Below are positions 6,581-13,828 of a DNA stretch of 16,453 nucleotides, piece after piece. How positions within the stretch are numbered: position 1 is the first letter of the stretch; every line of letters begins with the position of its first letter. Source of the DNA: JBFLVQ01 sp040758525 (GTDB lineage: Bacteria > Acidobacteriota > Blastocatellia > Chloracidobacteriales > JADJPF01). Made by a program: the position numbers and the translations under genes. The DNA lies in contig JBFLVQ010000132.1 of the NCBI GenBank assembly GCA_040758525.1, forward strand, positions 1 through 16,453, written 5' to 3'. The notes under the pieces were generated by a model that saw only the letters and a program-made list of their open reading frames with translations, made no database searches and had not been told where the DNA came from.

Positions 6581-8710
6581 TTAATAAATTCCTTTAATTC
6601 CGATACCTTCTAACTCAGGATCAAGGCGACCATTGACGATGTTTTCAAAAACTTCTCCAAGCGTGGTGTCGCCTTTTAACGCCAGTTCGAGGCCTACAGA
6701 CCATAAGGTGCGTAATCCCTCTTTGAGGGCTTGTGCGCGAATCTCATCAACTGTGGCGTTTGAAATGATGAGCCGTTTTATTGCATTTGATATGATAAGG
6801 ACTTCAAATACCCCAACACGACCATAAAACCCCTCGCCATCGCATTCAGTGCAAACTTTACCATTGTGTTTGCCACTACCACGGACAAAGCGTATCTCAC
6901 CATGCCAGCCGGTCATTTTTATGTAGTCATCAAGTTCTCCAATGTCAGGCAACTGGTCATCCAGGATACGGTCACACTTTGAGCAGATACGCCTAACAAG
7001 ACGTTGCGCAATTACTACTTTAAGGGTTGATTCAATCTGATAATTCTCTACGCCGAGGTTGCGCAGTCTATTTAATGCTTGAATAGTATCCTCGGCATGC
7101 AGAGTGGTTAGTACCAGGTGCGAAAGTATAGCAGCATTAACAACCATTATTGCAGGTTCAGTATCTCTGGTTTCACCTATTGCGATGATTTCAGCATCAC
7201 GGCGTAAAATGCGGGGTAAATAATCTGCGAAGGTGCGCTTTTTTACAACACCCTTATCATCGCGAGTATTTGTTATGGAGATCTGATCAACTAACCCAAT
7301 ATCAACTTCAATTGGATCTTCTAACATAAATATCTTTTTGTAGGGAAAGCGTTTTTTGAACTCTTTGATAAGGCAAATCAGAGTAGTATTTTTACCTTTA
7401 CCCATACCACCGACAACTAAGACTAAGCCAGCCTTCAGGTTCATCAAGTACTGATTAACTATCTCCATGTGACAGGTAAATAGGCCGATATTATCGAGAG
7501 TAAACTCGAAGTTATCGCGCTCTTGTAACCTGATTGTGACTGATTCTCCACGTCCATCGCCAGTAACCATAAGGCTAATTCTAAATTCAACCGTGGAGTT
7601 TCTAGGCCCATATTGAACCTGAGCCTTAAAGGTGGACTCTTGATCATCTCTTGTTGTGTTGGGATCAAGTTTGGCGTGGATTTTAAGAACCTGGACAAGC
7701 ATGTTATACATATCCAGCGGCATGTCATCTTCTCTAACAATACGCAAGCGGCCATCAACGCGAAATTCAACAATGATAACCTGGCGATGCAGGGTAGTAT
7801 TATAAGGGTCAAACAAATAGTGTTTCAGATGAATATCGGTTGCCCTGGAATGGTGAGCATCACAGAAAAGTTTCTCTAAATAACTACGCGCCGGGCTATG
7901 GGCCTTAGAAAAACTTAGCGAGTCAGAAAAAACTAATGTCGGACGCTCTTGTTGTTGTGAGCCAGCCTCCTGCATCTGGGCAGTAAGCTTTTCATACGTT
8001 TTGTTGCGCTCTTCTTGATACAAGCTAGGTCTGAGATAGTAACTATCAATAACAAGGCGTAGCGCTCCCTCAGATGAGTTAAGCACTCTAATTTTAAGGT
8101 CAGGATTACTGCTACGTAATAGATATTCAACTGCCCTTTGTCCTTGTTGATTAGCACAAACCACTGTTGCTGTACCAGTACCTTTAGCAATCGGTAAAAC
8201 TAGTTGTTTTTTGGCAAACTGAGGTGGGATTAGTTTAAGAGTATCGTCTGCAATATTGAGATCAAATAGTTGTTGTTGATCTAAGAAATTATCCACCCAT
8301 TCCAAGTCATAAGAATTGGCTGATGGTGAGCTTGTCGATGACAGTTTATCATTTACCAGGGCAGCTTCGGTTTCACGATTAGTCGAACTGTTATCCTCAT
8401 CGTCAAATTGAATTGGGTCAAAAATAAGTTCCTGGATAGCTGGTTCACAATCACCTATCGTAATCTGTTGAACAGAGGTTTCATGAGGCTCAATGAGAGA
8501 CCATTCAAAACTTTCTTCACTGGCAAGAGAGGTCTCTTCCTTGGTAGTGGTTGTTTCATCGTTTTTAGTTTCACCACTAGCGCGTAATGCCGAAGTTGGA
8601 AGTGCGTTAGCAAACTTTGGTGGAAGATCACTGTGGTTGCTACGATCACTAATATCTTGATTATTACGACCAGTATTACGACGCTTGAAGATACCTTTTA
8701 AGAGATCCAT
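6581..8710 (-). CDS. pilB: PilB/GspE assembly ATPase with atypical Walker A (GKN)
   Basis: 709 residues; its ATG overlaps the PilO stop (TAATG). Residues 1-130 are charged and probably disordered. Residues about 145-226 are a MshEN-type domain (NIADDTLKLIPPQFAKKQLVLPI...). The motor domain follows: Walker A near residue 432 reads GGMGKGKNTTL, Asp box LEDPIEVDIG, Walker B near 505 with the glutamate in IIAIGETRDTEPA, and His box HLVLTTLHAED near 530. A four-cysteine zinc site is at about 577 and 620 (CSKCD, CTECDGEG). In the family Walker A is GPTGSGKTTT; here Asn replaces the Thr/Ser that coordinates magnesium, and Lys stands in the G-x-G position. All other motifs are intact, so it may still be active, but this is odd. 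It should power filament assembly from the cytoplasmic side. Confidence 0.92.
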   Translation of the reverse strand: MDLLKGIFKRRNTGRNNQDISDRSNHSDLPPKFANALPTSALRASGETKNDETTTTKEETSLASEESFEWSLIEPHETSVQQITIGDCEPAIQELIFDPIQFDDEDNSSTNRETEAALVNDKLSSTSSPSANSYDLEWVDNFLDQQQLFDLNIADDTLKLIPPQFAKKQLVLPIAKGTGTATVVCANQQGQRAVEYLLRSSNPDLKIRVLNSSEGALRLVIDSYYLRPSLYQEERNKTYEKLTAQMQEAGSQQQERPTLVFSDSLSFSKAHSPARSYLEKLFCDAHHSRATDIHLKHYLFDPYNTTLHRQVIIVEFRVDGRLRIVREDDMPLDMYNMLVQVLKIHAKLDPNTTRDDQESTFKAQVQYGPRNSTVEFRISLMVTGDGRGESVTIRLQERDNFEFTLDNIGLFTCHMEIVNQYLMNLKAGLVLVVGGMGKGKNTTLICLIKEFKKRFPYKKIFMLEDPIEVDIGLVDQISITNTRDDKGVVKKRTFADYLPRILRRDAEIIAIGETRDTEPAIMVVNAAILSHLVLTTLHAEDTIQALNRLRNLGVENYQIESTLKVVIAQRLVRRICSKCDRILDDQLPDIGELDDYIKMTGWHGEIRFVRGSGKHNGKVCTECDGEGFYGRVGVFEVLIISNAIKRLIISNATVDEIRAQALKEGLRTLWSVGLELALKGDTTLGEVFENIVNGRLDPELEGIGIKGIY

Positions 8711-9285
8711 TAGTTTCCCCCCGTGGCAATATTTGTTCTGAAGCTATCTTTGTTCAGATAAGCGGAAAAATTTAGTGTAGCTCTAACTGTGGTCACAGCC
8801 GTTTGTTGTTGTTGCTGTTCTATCTGTACATTATTGACAAGCAGAATCCGCTCATTACGGTTAAAATCCCCAATAAAACGGATTACCGCATCGTAATAAC
8901 CAAGCACCTGGACTTGTATCGCGACCTCTGTTAATGATTCATCGCGTTTTGTGCGGTTGATCTGCCTAAAATATTCTAGCTTGAGATTACGAGCCTTGGC
9001 CTGATCAGCAATCCAATCAAGAACATCTGATAGGGCTGCTTCAGTTGGGATAAATACCTTAAACTTTTGATAGGTTTGCTCAGCATTGGCAAGGTTCTGC
9101 TCTAGCTGTTCAAGGTTTTGTTTTAAGCGCTCATTTTCATCATTTTCTATTTTCAACTGGGCAATACGAGCATTAAGCTGTGTCACCTCGCCAGCTTGAG
9201 CATTGAAATAGAGTTGATTGGACGCGTACCAGATTACTGAGATAATAGCCACTACAAATATGAGACTGGTAATATGGCGTTGCAT
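8710..9285 (-). CDS. pilO: PilO/GspM-like inner-membrane protein
   Basis: 191 residues; AGGAG lies 8 bases before the ATG, inside the end of the upstream gene. It has a membrane segment at residues 7-24 (SLIFVVAIISVIWYA), a coiled coil at about 30-75 (LNARIAQLKIENDENERLKQNLEQLEQNL), and a PilO-like ferredoxin-fold domain afterwards (FIPTEAALSDVLDWIADQAKARNLKLEYF, then VLGYYDAVIRFIGDFNRNERILLVNNV). In the family PilO pairs with PilN through the coiled coil and connects the motor to the outer parts. The gene order PilM-PilN fusion, PilO, PilB, PilC supports this. The stop overlaps the ATPase start by one base, suggesting translational coupling. A run of five Gln (EQQQQQT) precedes the last strand. 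Confidence 0.88.
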   Translation of the reverse strand: MQRHITSLIFVVAIISVIWYASNQLYFNAQAGEVTQLNARIAQLKIENDENERLKQNLEQLEQNLANAEQTYQKFKVFIPTEAALSDVLDWIADQAKARNLKLEYFRQINRTKRDESLTEVAIQVQVLGYYDAVIRFIGDFNRNERILLVNNVQIEQQQQQTAVTTVRATLNFSAYLNKDSFRTNIATGGN

Positions 9286-9290
9286 GATAG

Positions 9291-10823
9291 TTACTCCTTA
9301 TCGCTTGCTAGAAGTTGATTAGTAGGTATCTCCGGCAATGGTTTGTCATTGAGAGGTACGTTTCCAACATATTTGCAGGTTATTGAATAGCGACCAACCT
9401 CGGTTATTTTATCTTCATAGACCGGCAAAACTTCATCAAACAACCCAAAGCTTCTACCCAGCCGATTTACAAATTCAACAACTTCAGAACGATCTGCTGC
9501 ATAGCCATCGACTTTTATCTCTGTTTCACGAATCTCCAACAGAGAAAAAATTACTCCTCTAGGTATGCGTTGATCTAGCTGATCTAGAGATGTACGAACA
9601 GACAATTCCCTCCTACGCAGATCATTAATTATGCGGACACGGTTGTTAATGGCGGCTATACGCGCTTTATAGTCCTCAACCTTAGCGCGAACATCAGCCA
9701 AAGACGCTGCTCGGTTTTGCTCAGCAGTCAGTTGATCGTTAAGACTGTTTATCAACAGATAGTAGTCACCATATCGGAATGCCGTTATCAGTAAGGCAGC
9801 TAATAGGCTGAAAATTACCAGGCCGCTGCGTGCAGAAACGAATGGGATTAAACGATCTGCTGCTTTGTCCGCAACAGCCTTAATGGCTGCTAAACGCATT
9901 GCATTAGTAATAACTGGCCTGCGTGGAATCTCGCGTTTAAGGTTTGAGCTTCTTTCATTACTAGCCAGGTTTGTGCCAATCCCTTCAATGGCAGCAGCAG
10001 CAGCGGCAAATGTTAGAACAAATCGATGTGCATTATTAGTTAAGAACTGATATTCGTCGTCAGAGAGATTTTTCGTATCAAACAATTGGTCATTAAAGAA
10101 TGGAGAAAAAAGTTCCACCTGTGAGGCATAGGATTGGAGTTGGAGTCGGTCATTTGCATCACAACTGCCTGAAAGTAAGAACAGGTCAAACTGAGAAATA
10201 TCACATGCAACTTTCACCTGTTCCAGCAGCGCAAATAACCTTGCATAGCTATAATCTCCTGTTTCAGCGCTATTATCTGTTAATGAGAACGAATCAACCC
10301 AAATCAGTTTTTTTCTATTGAGGGCAAGTAGATAGATGGCGTCGCTTGTTACATGTACTAACGCAACCGATCCGGTCGCATTGGGATAAGATCGCAGATA
10401 GGCATAAACTAGTAGATCTGACCAGTGGCTGATACGCAACTCAGACTTATTAGGGAAATAGTTATCTGTGGATAATACCAATTCCCTGACAGCCGATTTG
10501 TGCATTGAAACAAGTAGTGCCGAGCGCGTACCAGGGATCATCAGATAATCAAAATTCTGATCATCAGTAACACCCCATGACGCCTTCTCTGATTCAATAT
10601 TCTCTGGATTGAAATTGGGAATTACATAGGAGATGGAGTTGTTGCCTGCAACCGCAATGCTTACTCCAGCCTTAAGCTGAGAATTTGATCTAACAACCTC
10701 AGGATTATTGAGTTGATACTGCAAGGAATGTATATCAAATGGTTTGGAGCCACTACCTGATGAGATGGTTGCAAAAATCAAGTATTTTTCATCACTGATA
10801 TCTAATCCAAGCCAGGTTTTCAC
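9291..10823 (-). CDS. PilM-PilN (GspL-like) fusion protein
   Basis: 510 residues. I chose the GTG at 10823 because GGAGG precedes it by 5 bases; a GTG at 10868 is also in frame (525 residues) but has no ribosome binding site and lies in an inverted repeat. Residues 1-300 resemble a degenerate actin-like PilM/GspL domain: it opens with KTWLGLDIS, has a phosphate-2-like strand (SVALVHVTSDAIYLLALNRKK) and ends with FVLTFAAAAAAIEGIG. The nucleotide-binding glycines are weak, so ATP binding is doubtful. A membrane segment at about 327-347 (LVIFSLLAALLITAF) is followed by a coiled coil and a PilN-like domain (SVRTSLDQLDQRIPRGVIFSLLEI, VDGYAADRSEVVEFVNRL). GspL has the same layout. It should link the cytoplasmic ATPase ring to PilO in the periplasm. 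First gene of the tight pilus gene block. Confidence 0.8.
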   Translation of the reverse strand: MKTWLGLDISDEKYLIFATISSGSGSKPFDIHSLQYQLNNPEVVRSNSQLKAGVSIAVAGNNSISYVIPNFNPENIESEKASWGVTDDQNFDYLMIPGTRSALLVSMHKSAVRELVLSTDNYFPNKSELRISHWSDLLVYAYLRSYPNATGSVALVHVTSDAIYLLALNRKKLIWVDSFSLTDNSAETGDYSYARLFALLEQVKVACDISQFDLFLLSGSCDANDRLQLQSYASQVELFSPFFNDQLFDTKNLSDDEYQFLTNNAHRFVLTFAAAAAAIEGIGTNLASNERSSNLKREIPRRPVITNAMRLAAIKAVADKAADRLIPFVSARSGLVIFSLLAALLITAFRYGDYYLLINSLNDQLTAEQNRAASLADVRAKVEDYKARIAAINNRVRIINDLRRRELSVRTSLDQLDQRIPRGVIFSLLEIRETEIKVDGYAADRSEVVEFVNRLGRSFGLFDEVLPVYEDKITEVGRYSITCKYVGNVPLNDKPLPEIPTNQLLASDKE

Positions 10824-10863
10824 ACTTGCCTCCACTCTATGTAAACTGGTTGCAAATTTGGAG

Positions 10864-10887
10864 GCCACTCTCTAGACTGAAAGTGGC
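10864..10887. repeat. Inverted repeat over the upstream GTG of the PilM-PilN gene
   Basis: GCCACT at 10864-10869 and AGTGGC at 10882-10887 are perfect complements with a 12-base loop. The element covers the alternative GTG at 10868. In the mRNA it could fold just upstream of the ribosome binding site of the preferred start. Confidence 0.45.
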
Positions 10888-10917
10888 TCTATGTCCGTTA
10901 GGAACATGGGGTTAGGG

Positions 10918-10958
10918 GGCTGATGGTTGCAGAATTGGATACTCGGTTACCATCAGCC
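10918..10958 (-). terminator. Hairpin between the methyltransferase-like gene and the pilus genes
   Basis: GGCTGATGGT (10918-10927) and ACCATCAGCC (10949-10958) are perfect 10-base complements with a 21-base loop, located 23 bases after the stop of the methyltransferase-like gene. There is no T-run after it in the direction of transcription, so it is not a canonical intrinsic terminator. It may be a processing or attenuation element or an operator. The strand given is that of the adjoining genes. Confidence 0.4.
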
Positions 10959-10980
10959 ACACTTTACCCACAAAAAATCA

Positions 10981-11898
10981 TCACGCTGCTACACTTGCTA
11001 AATCTCGCGCCTCTGACCGCCGTCGTTTACGTGGCGGATCTGAGGTAGGGATGCAAACACTTGATGCTTCTTTCCTACGATAAACGCGAATAACGTCTGT
11101 TACAGATGACCCAGGCCATTGAGGTAAAACCAGATGTTCCGCTAACACCCAATGGCGATCAAAAACTGTTGAAAAAACCGTAATTGGTGAACTACACGAT
11201 GGCCCAACGTAGATAATTGTGTGCCCTCCATAACGTTCAACAGTATCTTTTAGATTAAAGGTCGCAAATGGCCAGCATAGTAGTAGTACTCGATTTGAAT
11301 ATTTGGTTACAATAGATTCTTTTGCATCAATAACAGTTGTCCATTGATCTGTCACGGTTGGTTCAATATCAAAAGCAATAATGTCAACATCCATCTGGCG
11401 GAGCAGATACGCTAAATAACCATTACCTGCACCAAACTGCACAAGCGGAGAATGTTCTGCGATTTTTAAAATCAAATCGTCTGATGGTACTGCATACGTG
11501 AATCGTTGATTATACTCATCAACTCTCATCCTCATTTTCCCTACATTTTTGTTTGAAAACACCTCTGTTTTCAGCAAAAGGGTAAGGCTATTCAGTTCTG
11601 CCAAATAAGGATTGTGGATATTAAGTTTTGAAAAGTAGGTTTGTTTTTTTGTAGGAGAAGCTGGATTAATTACTCCAGTTGAGGGTATTGTTTGCTTCGA
11701 TTGACTAACACTGATTTCAGTAGGTATTGAAGGGAAATATGGTGGTGAAAAGGTTGGAGATTCTTTGTTTTCGGATTTAAGAGCAGCCCTAGTAGTTTTC
11801 ATCCGATTACCAATCACGGTAATCAGATTCTTACTCAGCACTGTAGCCAAGCTTCCAGCGAGGAAGCCGAGACACCAATCAGTCCACCACCCAAACAT
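10981..11898 (-). CDS. Rossmann-fold (class I methyltransferase-like) protein with hydrophobic N-terminus
   Basis: 305 residues from the ATG at 11898, preceded by AGAGGTGA; a GTG at 11919 would add 7 residues but leaves the ribosome binding site internal. Residues 3-25 are hydrophobic with tryptophans (FGWWTDWCLGFLAGSLATVL) and may anchor the protein to the membrane. Residues 30-90 are Ser/Pro/Thr-rich. Residues 153-177 look like methyltransferase motif I (VQFGAGNGYLAYLL...IIAFDIEP), with the acidic residue at the end of strand 2. LLLCWPF near 206-212 and IIYVGPSCSS near 230 match a family I know only as uncharacterised methyltransferase-like proteins with a CWP/VWP strand. The C-terminus is strongly basic (PPRKRRRSEAR). 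Substrate unknown. It lies upstream of the pilus genes in the same direction but separated by a 157-base gap with a hairpin. Confidence 0.6.
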   Translation of the reverse strand: MFGWWTDWCLGFLAGSLATVLSKNLITVIGNRMKTTRAALKSENKESPTFSPPYFPSIPTEISVSQSKQTIPSTGVINPASPTKKQTYFSKLNIHNPYLAELNSLTLLLKTEVFSNKNVGKMRMRVDEYNQRFTYAVPSDDLILKIAEHSPLVQFGAGNGYLAYLLRQMDVDIIAFDIEPTVTDQWTTVIDAKESIVTKYSNRVLLLCWPFATFNLKDTVERYGGHTIIYVGPSCSSPITVFSTVFDRHWVLAEHLVLPQWPGSSVTDVIRVYRRKEASSVCIPTSDPPRKRRRSEARDLASVAA

Positions 11899-12020
11899 AC
11901 TCACCTCTAGTGATTCCACTGAGTGAACAAAGTTCTACTCAGTAAATTCACAGTTTAAAAGAGTGAAGTAGATCCCATAGCTCGGATTAGTAAAAACTAG
12001 ATCTGCTACAGGACATGGTA

Positions 12021-12040
12021 AGTCATTTGCCTGGGGTGGC
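12021..12040 (+). repeat. Short relative of the loop of the 13529-13600 hairpin
   Basis: AGTCATTTGCCTGGGGTGGC here matches 13551-13571 with one substitution and one inserted base. At the second site this sequence is the apical part of a long hairpin; here the long flanking stem is absent and only a 3-bp GCC/GGC stem remains. It lies in the gap between the zinc-ribbon gene and the methyltransferase-like gene. Confidence 0.5.
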
Positions 12041-12082
12041 GGAAAAAATATACTTGAATGGTGTCAGAATGTCAAACTTTGA

Positions 12083-12490
12083 TTAACCATTTTTGGTGGA
12101 ATCGCTGGAAGAAGGCTTCACCATTTCTTCCAAATCTTTTTTTTCTGCTTCATTTTCAACCGATTTAATATTCACGCGAACTGCCATAGGCCGTTTTAAG
12201 AATTTTACGTAATTAGTAGGAGTAGGGTGAGGAACAAAAGGCTTGCGTTTTTCAGTTCGTGGTAAAGGAACCCCAGAAACAATATAAATTTTGTATTCAA
12301 GATTGCATATATCGCAGGTTGAAAGTTCTAACTTAAAATCTTCAGGAAATGCATACCACTTTTCTGTACCACAGCGAGGGCAAAAACGAGCATCAGGGGG
12401 TGATTTAGAACAATTTCCGCAATGCTTACAATGAATATAGTCGTTGAGCGATAAGCTTAAAACATCCTTTAGTTCAGAACTTCTTGGCAT
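12083..12490 (-). CDS. Small zinc-ribbon protein
   Basis: 135 residues; AGAGG lies 9 bases before the ATG. Residues 21-40 hold a double CxxC zinc ribbon (CKHCGNC then FCPRCG), and a further CDIC at about residue 59-62 may complete a second half-site. The middle is Pro/Lys-rich (PLPRTEKRKPFVPHP) and the tail is charged and Ser-rich (ENEAEKKDLEEM...), probably disordered. Such ribbons bind nucleic acid or act as protein docking sites; the function cannot be told. It is the most upstream minus-strand gene, 184 bases before the methyltransferase-like gene. A dyad at 12548-12564 lies in its likely promoter. I do not recognise a named family. Confidence 0.7.
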   Translation of the reverse strand: MPRSSELKDVLSLSLNDYIHCKHCGNCSKSPPDARFCPRCGTEKWYAFPEDFKLELSTCDICNLEYKIYIVSGVPLPRTEKRKPFVPHPTPTNYVKFLKRPMAVRVNIKSVENEAEKKDLEEMVKPSSSDSTKNG

Positions 12491-12547
12491 ATTATTAACC
12501 TCTTGAAGCTATCAGGCTAAGTCTTAAAACTGGTTGTTCAGTAAATA

Positions 12548-12564
12548 TTAGCTCTCACAGCTAA
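12548..12564. promoter_or_regulatory. Dyad TTAGCT-5-AGCTAA upstream of the zinc-ribbon gene
   Basis: TTAGCT (12548-12553) and AGCTAA (12559-12564) form a perfect dyad with a 5-base spacer, 58 bases before the zinc-ribbon ATG. It is flanked by AT-rich AAATATT copies. It could be an operator or a small hairpin; no matching regulator can be named. Confidence 0.35.
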
Positions 12565-12711
12565 GCTACTATAAATATTAAACCTTAAACCAGTAGGCAT
12601 AAGTTAATTTGTACTCTATTCAACAAAATTAATATTAGCATAAGAAAAACAGATTTTTCAATCTAATAACTATAAGGCTTGATTTTAAGGATCTTTAGAA
12701 GAACGTTGATG

Positions 12712-12740
12712 TTGACAAACAAAACCTGTTGCTATATATT
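12712..12740 (+). promoter_or_regulatory. Strong sigma-70-type promoter facing the structured non-coding region
   Basis: A perfect TTGACA at 12712-12717 is followed by 17 bases and TATATT at 12735-12740. This is the best promoter match I see in the window. The expected transcript starts near 12747 and runs into the inverted-repeat-rich DNA and on toward the 63-aa ORF and possibly the ankyrin gene. No ORF begins within 470 bases of it, so the first product would be a long leader or a non-coding RNA. Confidence 0.7.
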
Positions 12741-12746
12741 GGTGCT

Positions 12747-13190
12747 CGAAAATATCAAGATAATCCAGTAGACAGCAGCTTATTATTTATTATATATGAT
12801 CTATTATAAAAAACTATCCCTGGTTATTATCTATACAGCTCTTGTACCTGCCTGTGCCTCACAATTAGGTAGAGGACTCCAGCACGGAGAAAAGCCGGCC
12901 ATCCGAGTGGGCGAACGAGGATAGATAGTTCAGGGAGGGGTTCAAGGCTAGGAAAGCAAATAACTTAGAGATACATGGTCATTGTCGGCTAGAAACGATG
13001 CTGATCGGAACAAATCACTTTTCCCAGGATGAAATCCGATCACATCACTATCTCACCGTAAGGCAGAGATATCACCGACAATGACCACCAACCCGAAAAA
13101 CAAAACCGTCACTAGTAATTGGAGTTACTGGTGAAGCAGGCTTAGTTTTTCAAAGTTGACGGAATATTAGCAAAAAAAACTAGTTTTGTG
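12747..13190 (+). ncRNA. Candidate structured RNA or long leader (block A)
   Basis: No convincing ORF lies here. From 5' to 3' on the plus strand: AACTATC (12812-12818) pairs with GATAGTT (12924-12930); CTCC/GGAG forms a small hairpin at 12877-12889; a three-way junction spans 12976-13087; CACTAGTAA (13110-13118) pairs with TTACTGGTG (13125-13133); CCGTCA (13106-13111) can pair with TGACGG (13157-13162); and a 12-base palindrome AAAACTAGTTTT lies at 13176-13187. It begins at the predicted start site of the TTGACA/TATATT promoter. I match it to no known RNA class. The 3' end is not defined: the only T-run (13146-13150) is 12 bases after a hairpin, which is not a standard terminator. Confidence 0.4.
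12976..13087. repeat. Three-way-junction inverted repeat
   Basis: The closing stem is a perfect 13-base inverted repeat: TGGTCATTGTCGG (12976-12988) with CCGACAATGACCA (13075-13087). Two helices lie inside: TGATCGGA (13002-13009) with TCCGATCA (13035-13042), and TATCTC (13049-13054) with GAGATA (13066-13071). The three are properly nested, which favours a folded RNA or a cruciform over chance. Confidence 0.7.
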
Positions 13191-13222
13191 AATGTCGGCG
13201 TAACGAGAGGAGGTTAGGAGTT

Positions 13223-13414
13223 GTGGGTGAGATTTTTATAGGTCCGGACATGAACATAATTAATAAAAATCGAAATAATAAAAAATTGGCGAGAATGATG
13301 CGTAGATCAAAAGTGGTTTTGAAGAGCGTGAAAGCGGAAGAAGAGAGTATTAAAAAGACAACTGAAATTGGTAATGAGAGTGAGCAACTTTTAAGTAATA
13401 AAACTGAAGGTTAA
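13223..13414 (+). CDS. Small basic hypothetical protein
   Basis: 63 residues from a GTG at 13223; a GAGGAGG lies about 9 bases upstream and AGGAG also 2 bases upstream. A second possible start is an ATG at codon 11. The protein is Lys/Asn/Arg-rich with a basic patch (KNRNNKKLARMMRRSK), then an acidic/helical stretch (KAEEESIKKTTEIGNESEQ). No signal peptide, membrane segment or known domain. It sits alone between the two structured non-coding blocks and is in line with the promoter at 12712. It could be an RNA-binding partner of those structures or a chance ORF. I do not recognise it. Confidence 0.4.
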   Translation: MGEIFIGPDMNIINKNRNNKKLARMMRRSKVVLKSVKAEEESIKKTTEIGNESEQLLSNKTEG

Positions 13415-13528
13415 GGTAATTGATGAAATTAGTTATATTATTGCCTATCAAGAGATTACAGCTATTAGACAATATTTATTTTGTGCCATTAGTTTTTTGA
13501 AAAATTGAGTGTTGAATAACAAACCTCG

Positions 13529-13600
13529 CTGTCGGGGTATGCTAGGTAGCAGTCATCTGCCCTGGGGTGGCAAGGTGACTCGATAGCGTACCCCCGACAG
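13529..13600 (+). repeat. Long 72-nt hairpin
   Basis: The arm at 13529-13544 (CTGTCGGGGTATGCTA) pairs with 13584-13600 (TAGCGTACCCCCGACAG), giving 16 pairs with one bulged C and one wobble. After a small internal loop, AGTCATCT (13551-13558) pairs with AGGTGACT (13573-13580, one wobble), and GCC/GGC closes a 7-base loop CTGGGGT. It is the strongest single hairpin in the window. No T-run follows, so it is not a simple terminator. It opens block B of the structured region. Confidence 0.75.
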
Positions 13601-13783
13601 TTGGGGACGTGGATAGTGAGAATGGGATTGATTGATTGAAAACGTCCTGTAGATCACTATAGGAACTAAAACTCAAGTTGATTTCAATCACTTAATTCCA
13701 GTTGTGGCTGCCATTTGAATTGAGCGAAATGATCTGTTTCGCTTCTGCAATTGGTTGATTCAACCGAGTGATAGCCACTCTTA

Positions 13784-13828
13784 CCGATGTTCTATTGGAG
13801 ACCAAGCGGGTTCGATTCCCAACATCGG
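13784..13828 (+). other. Mini-tRNA-like fold with perfect T-loop
   Basis: CCGATGTT (13784-13791) pairs with AACATCGG (13821-13828), 8 bp. Inside are a small arm TTGG-AGA-CCAA (13795-13805) and a T-arm-like hairpin GGG-TTCGATT-CCC (13808-13820). GGTTCGATTCC is an exact match to the tRNA T-loop consensus. D and anticodon arms are missing and the total is only 45 nt, so it is not an ordinary tRNA. CATACCCCACCA follows directly. Confidence 0.5.

Noticed and set aside
13110..13150. An intrinsic terminator (9-bp hairpin then TTTTT).
   Set aside because: The T-run is 12 bases after the stem, too far for a standard terminator.
13784..13828. An integron attC site.
   Set aside because: The GTTRRRY and RYYYAAC core sites do not match (TCCCAAC, GTTCTAT), and no integrase is visible.
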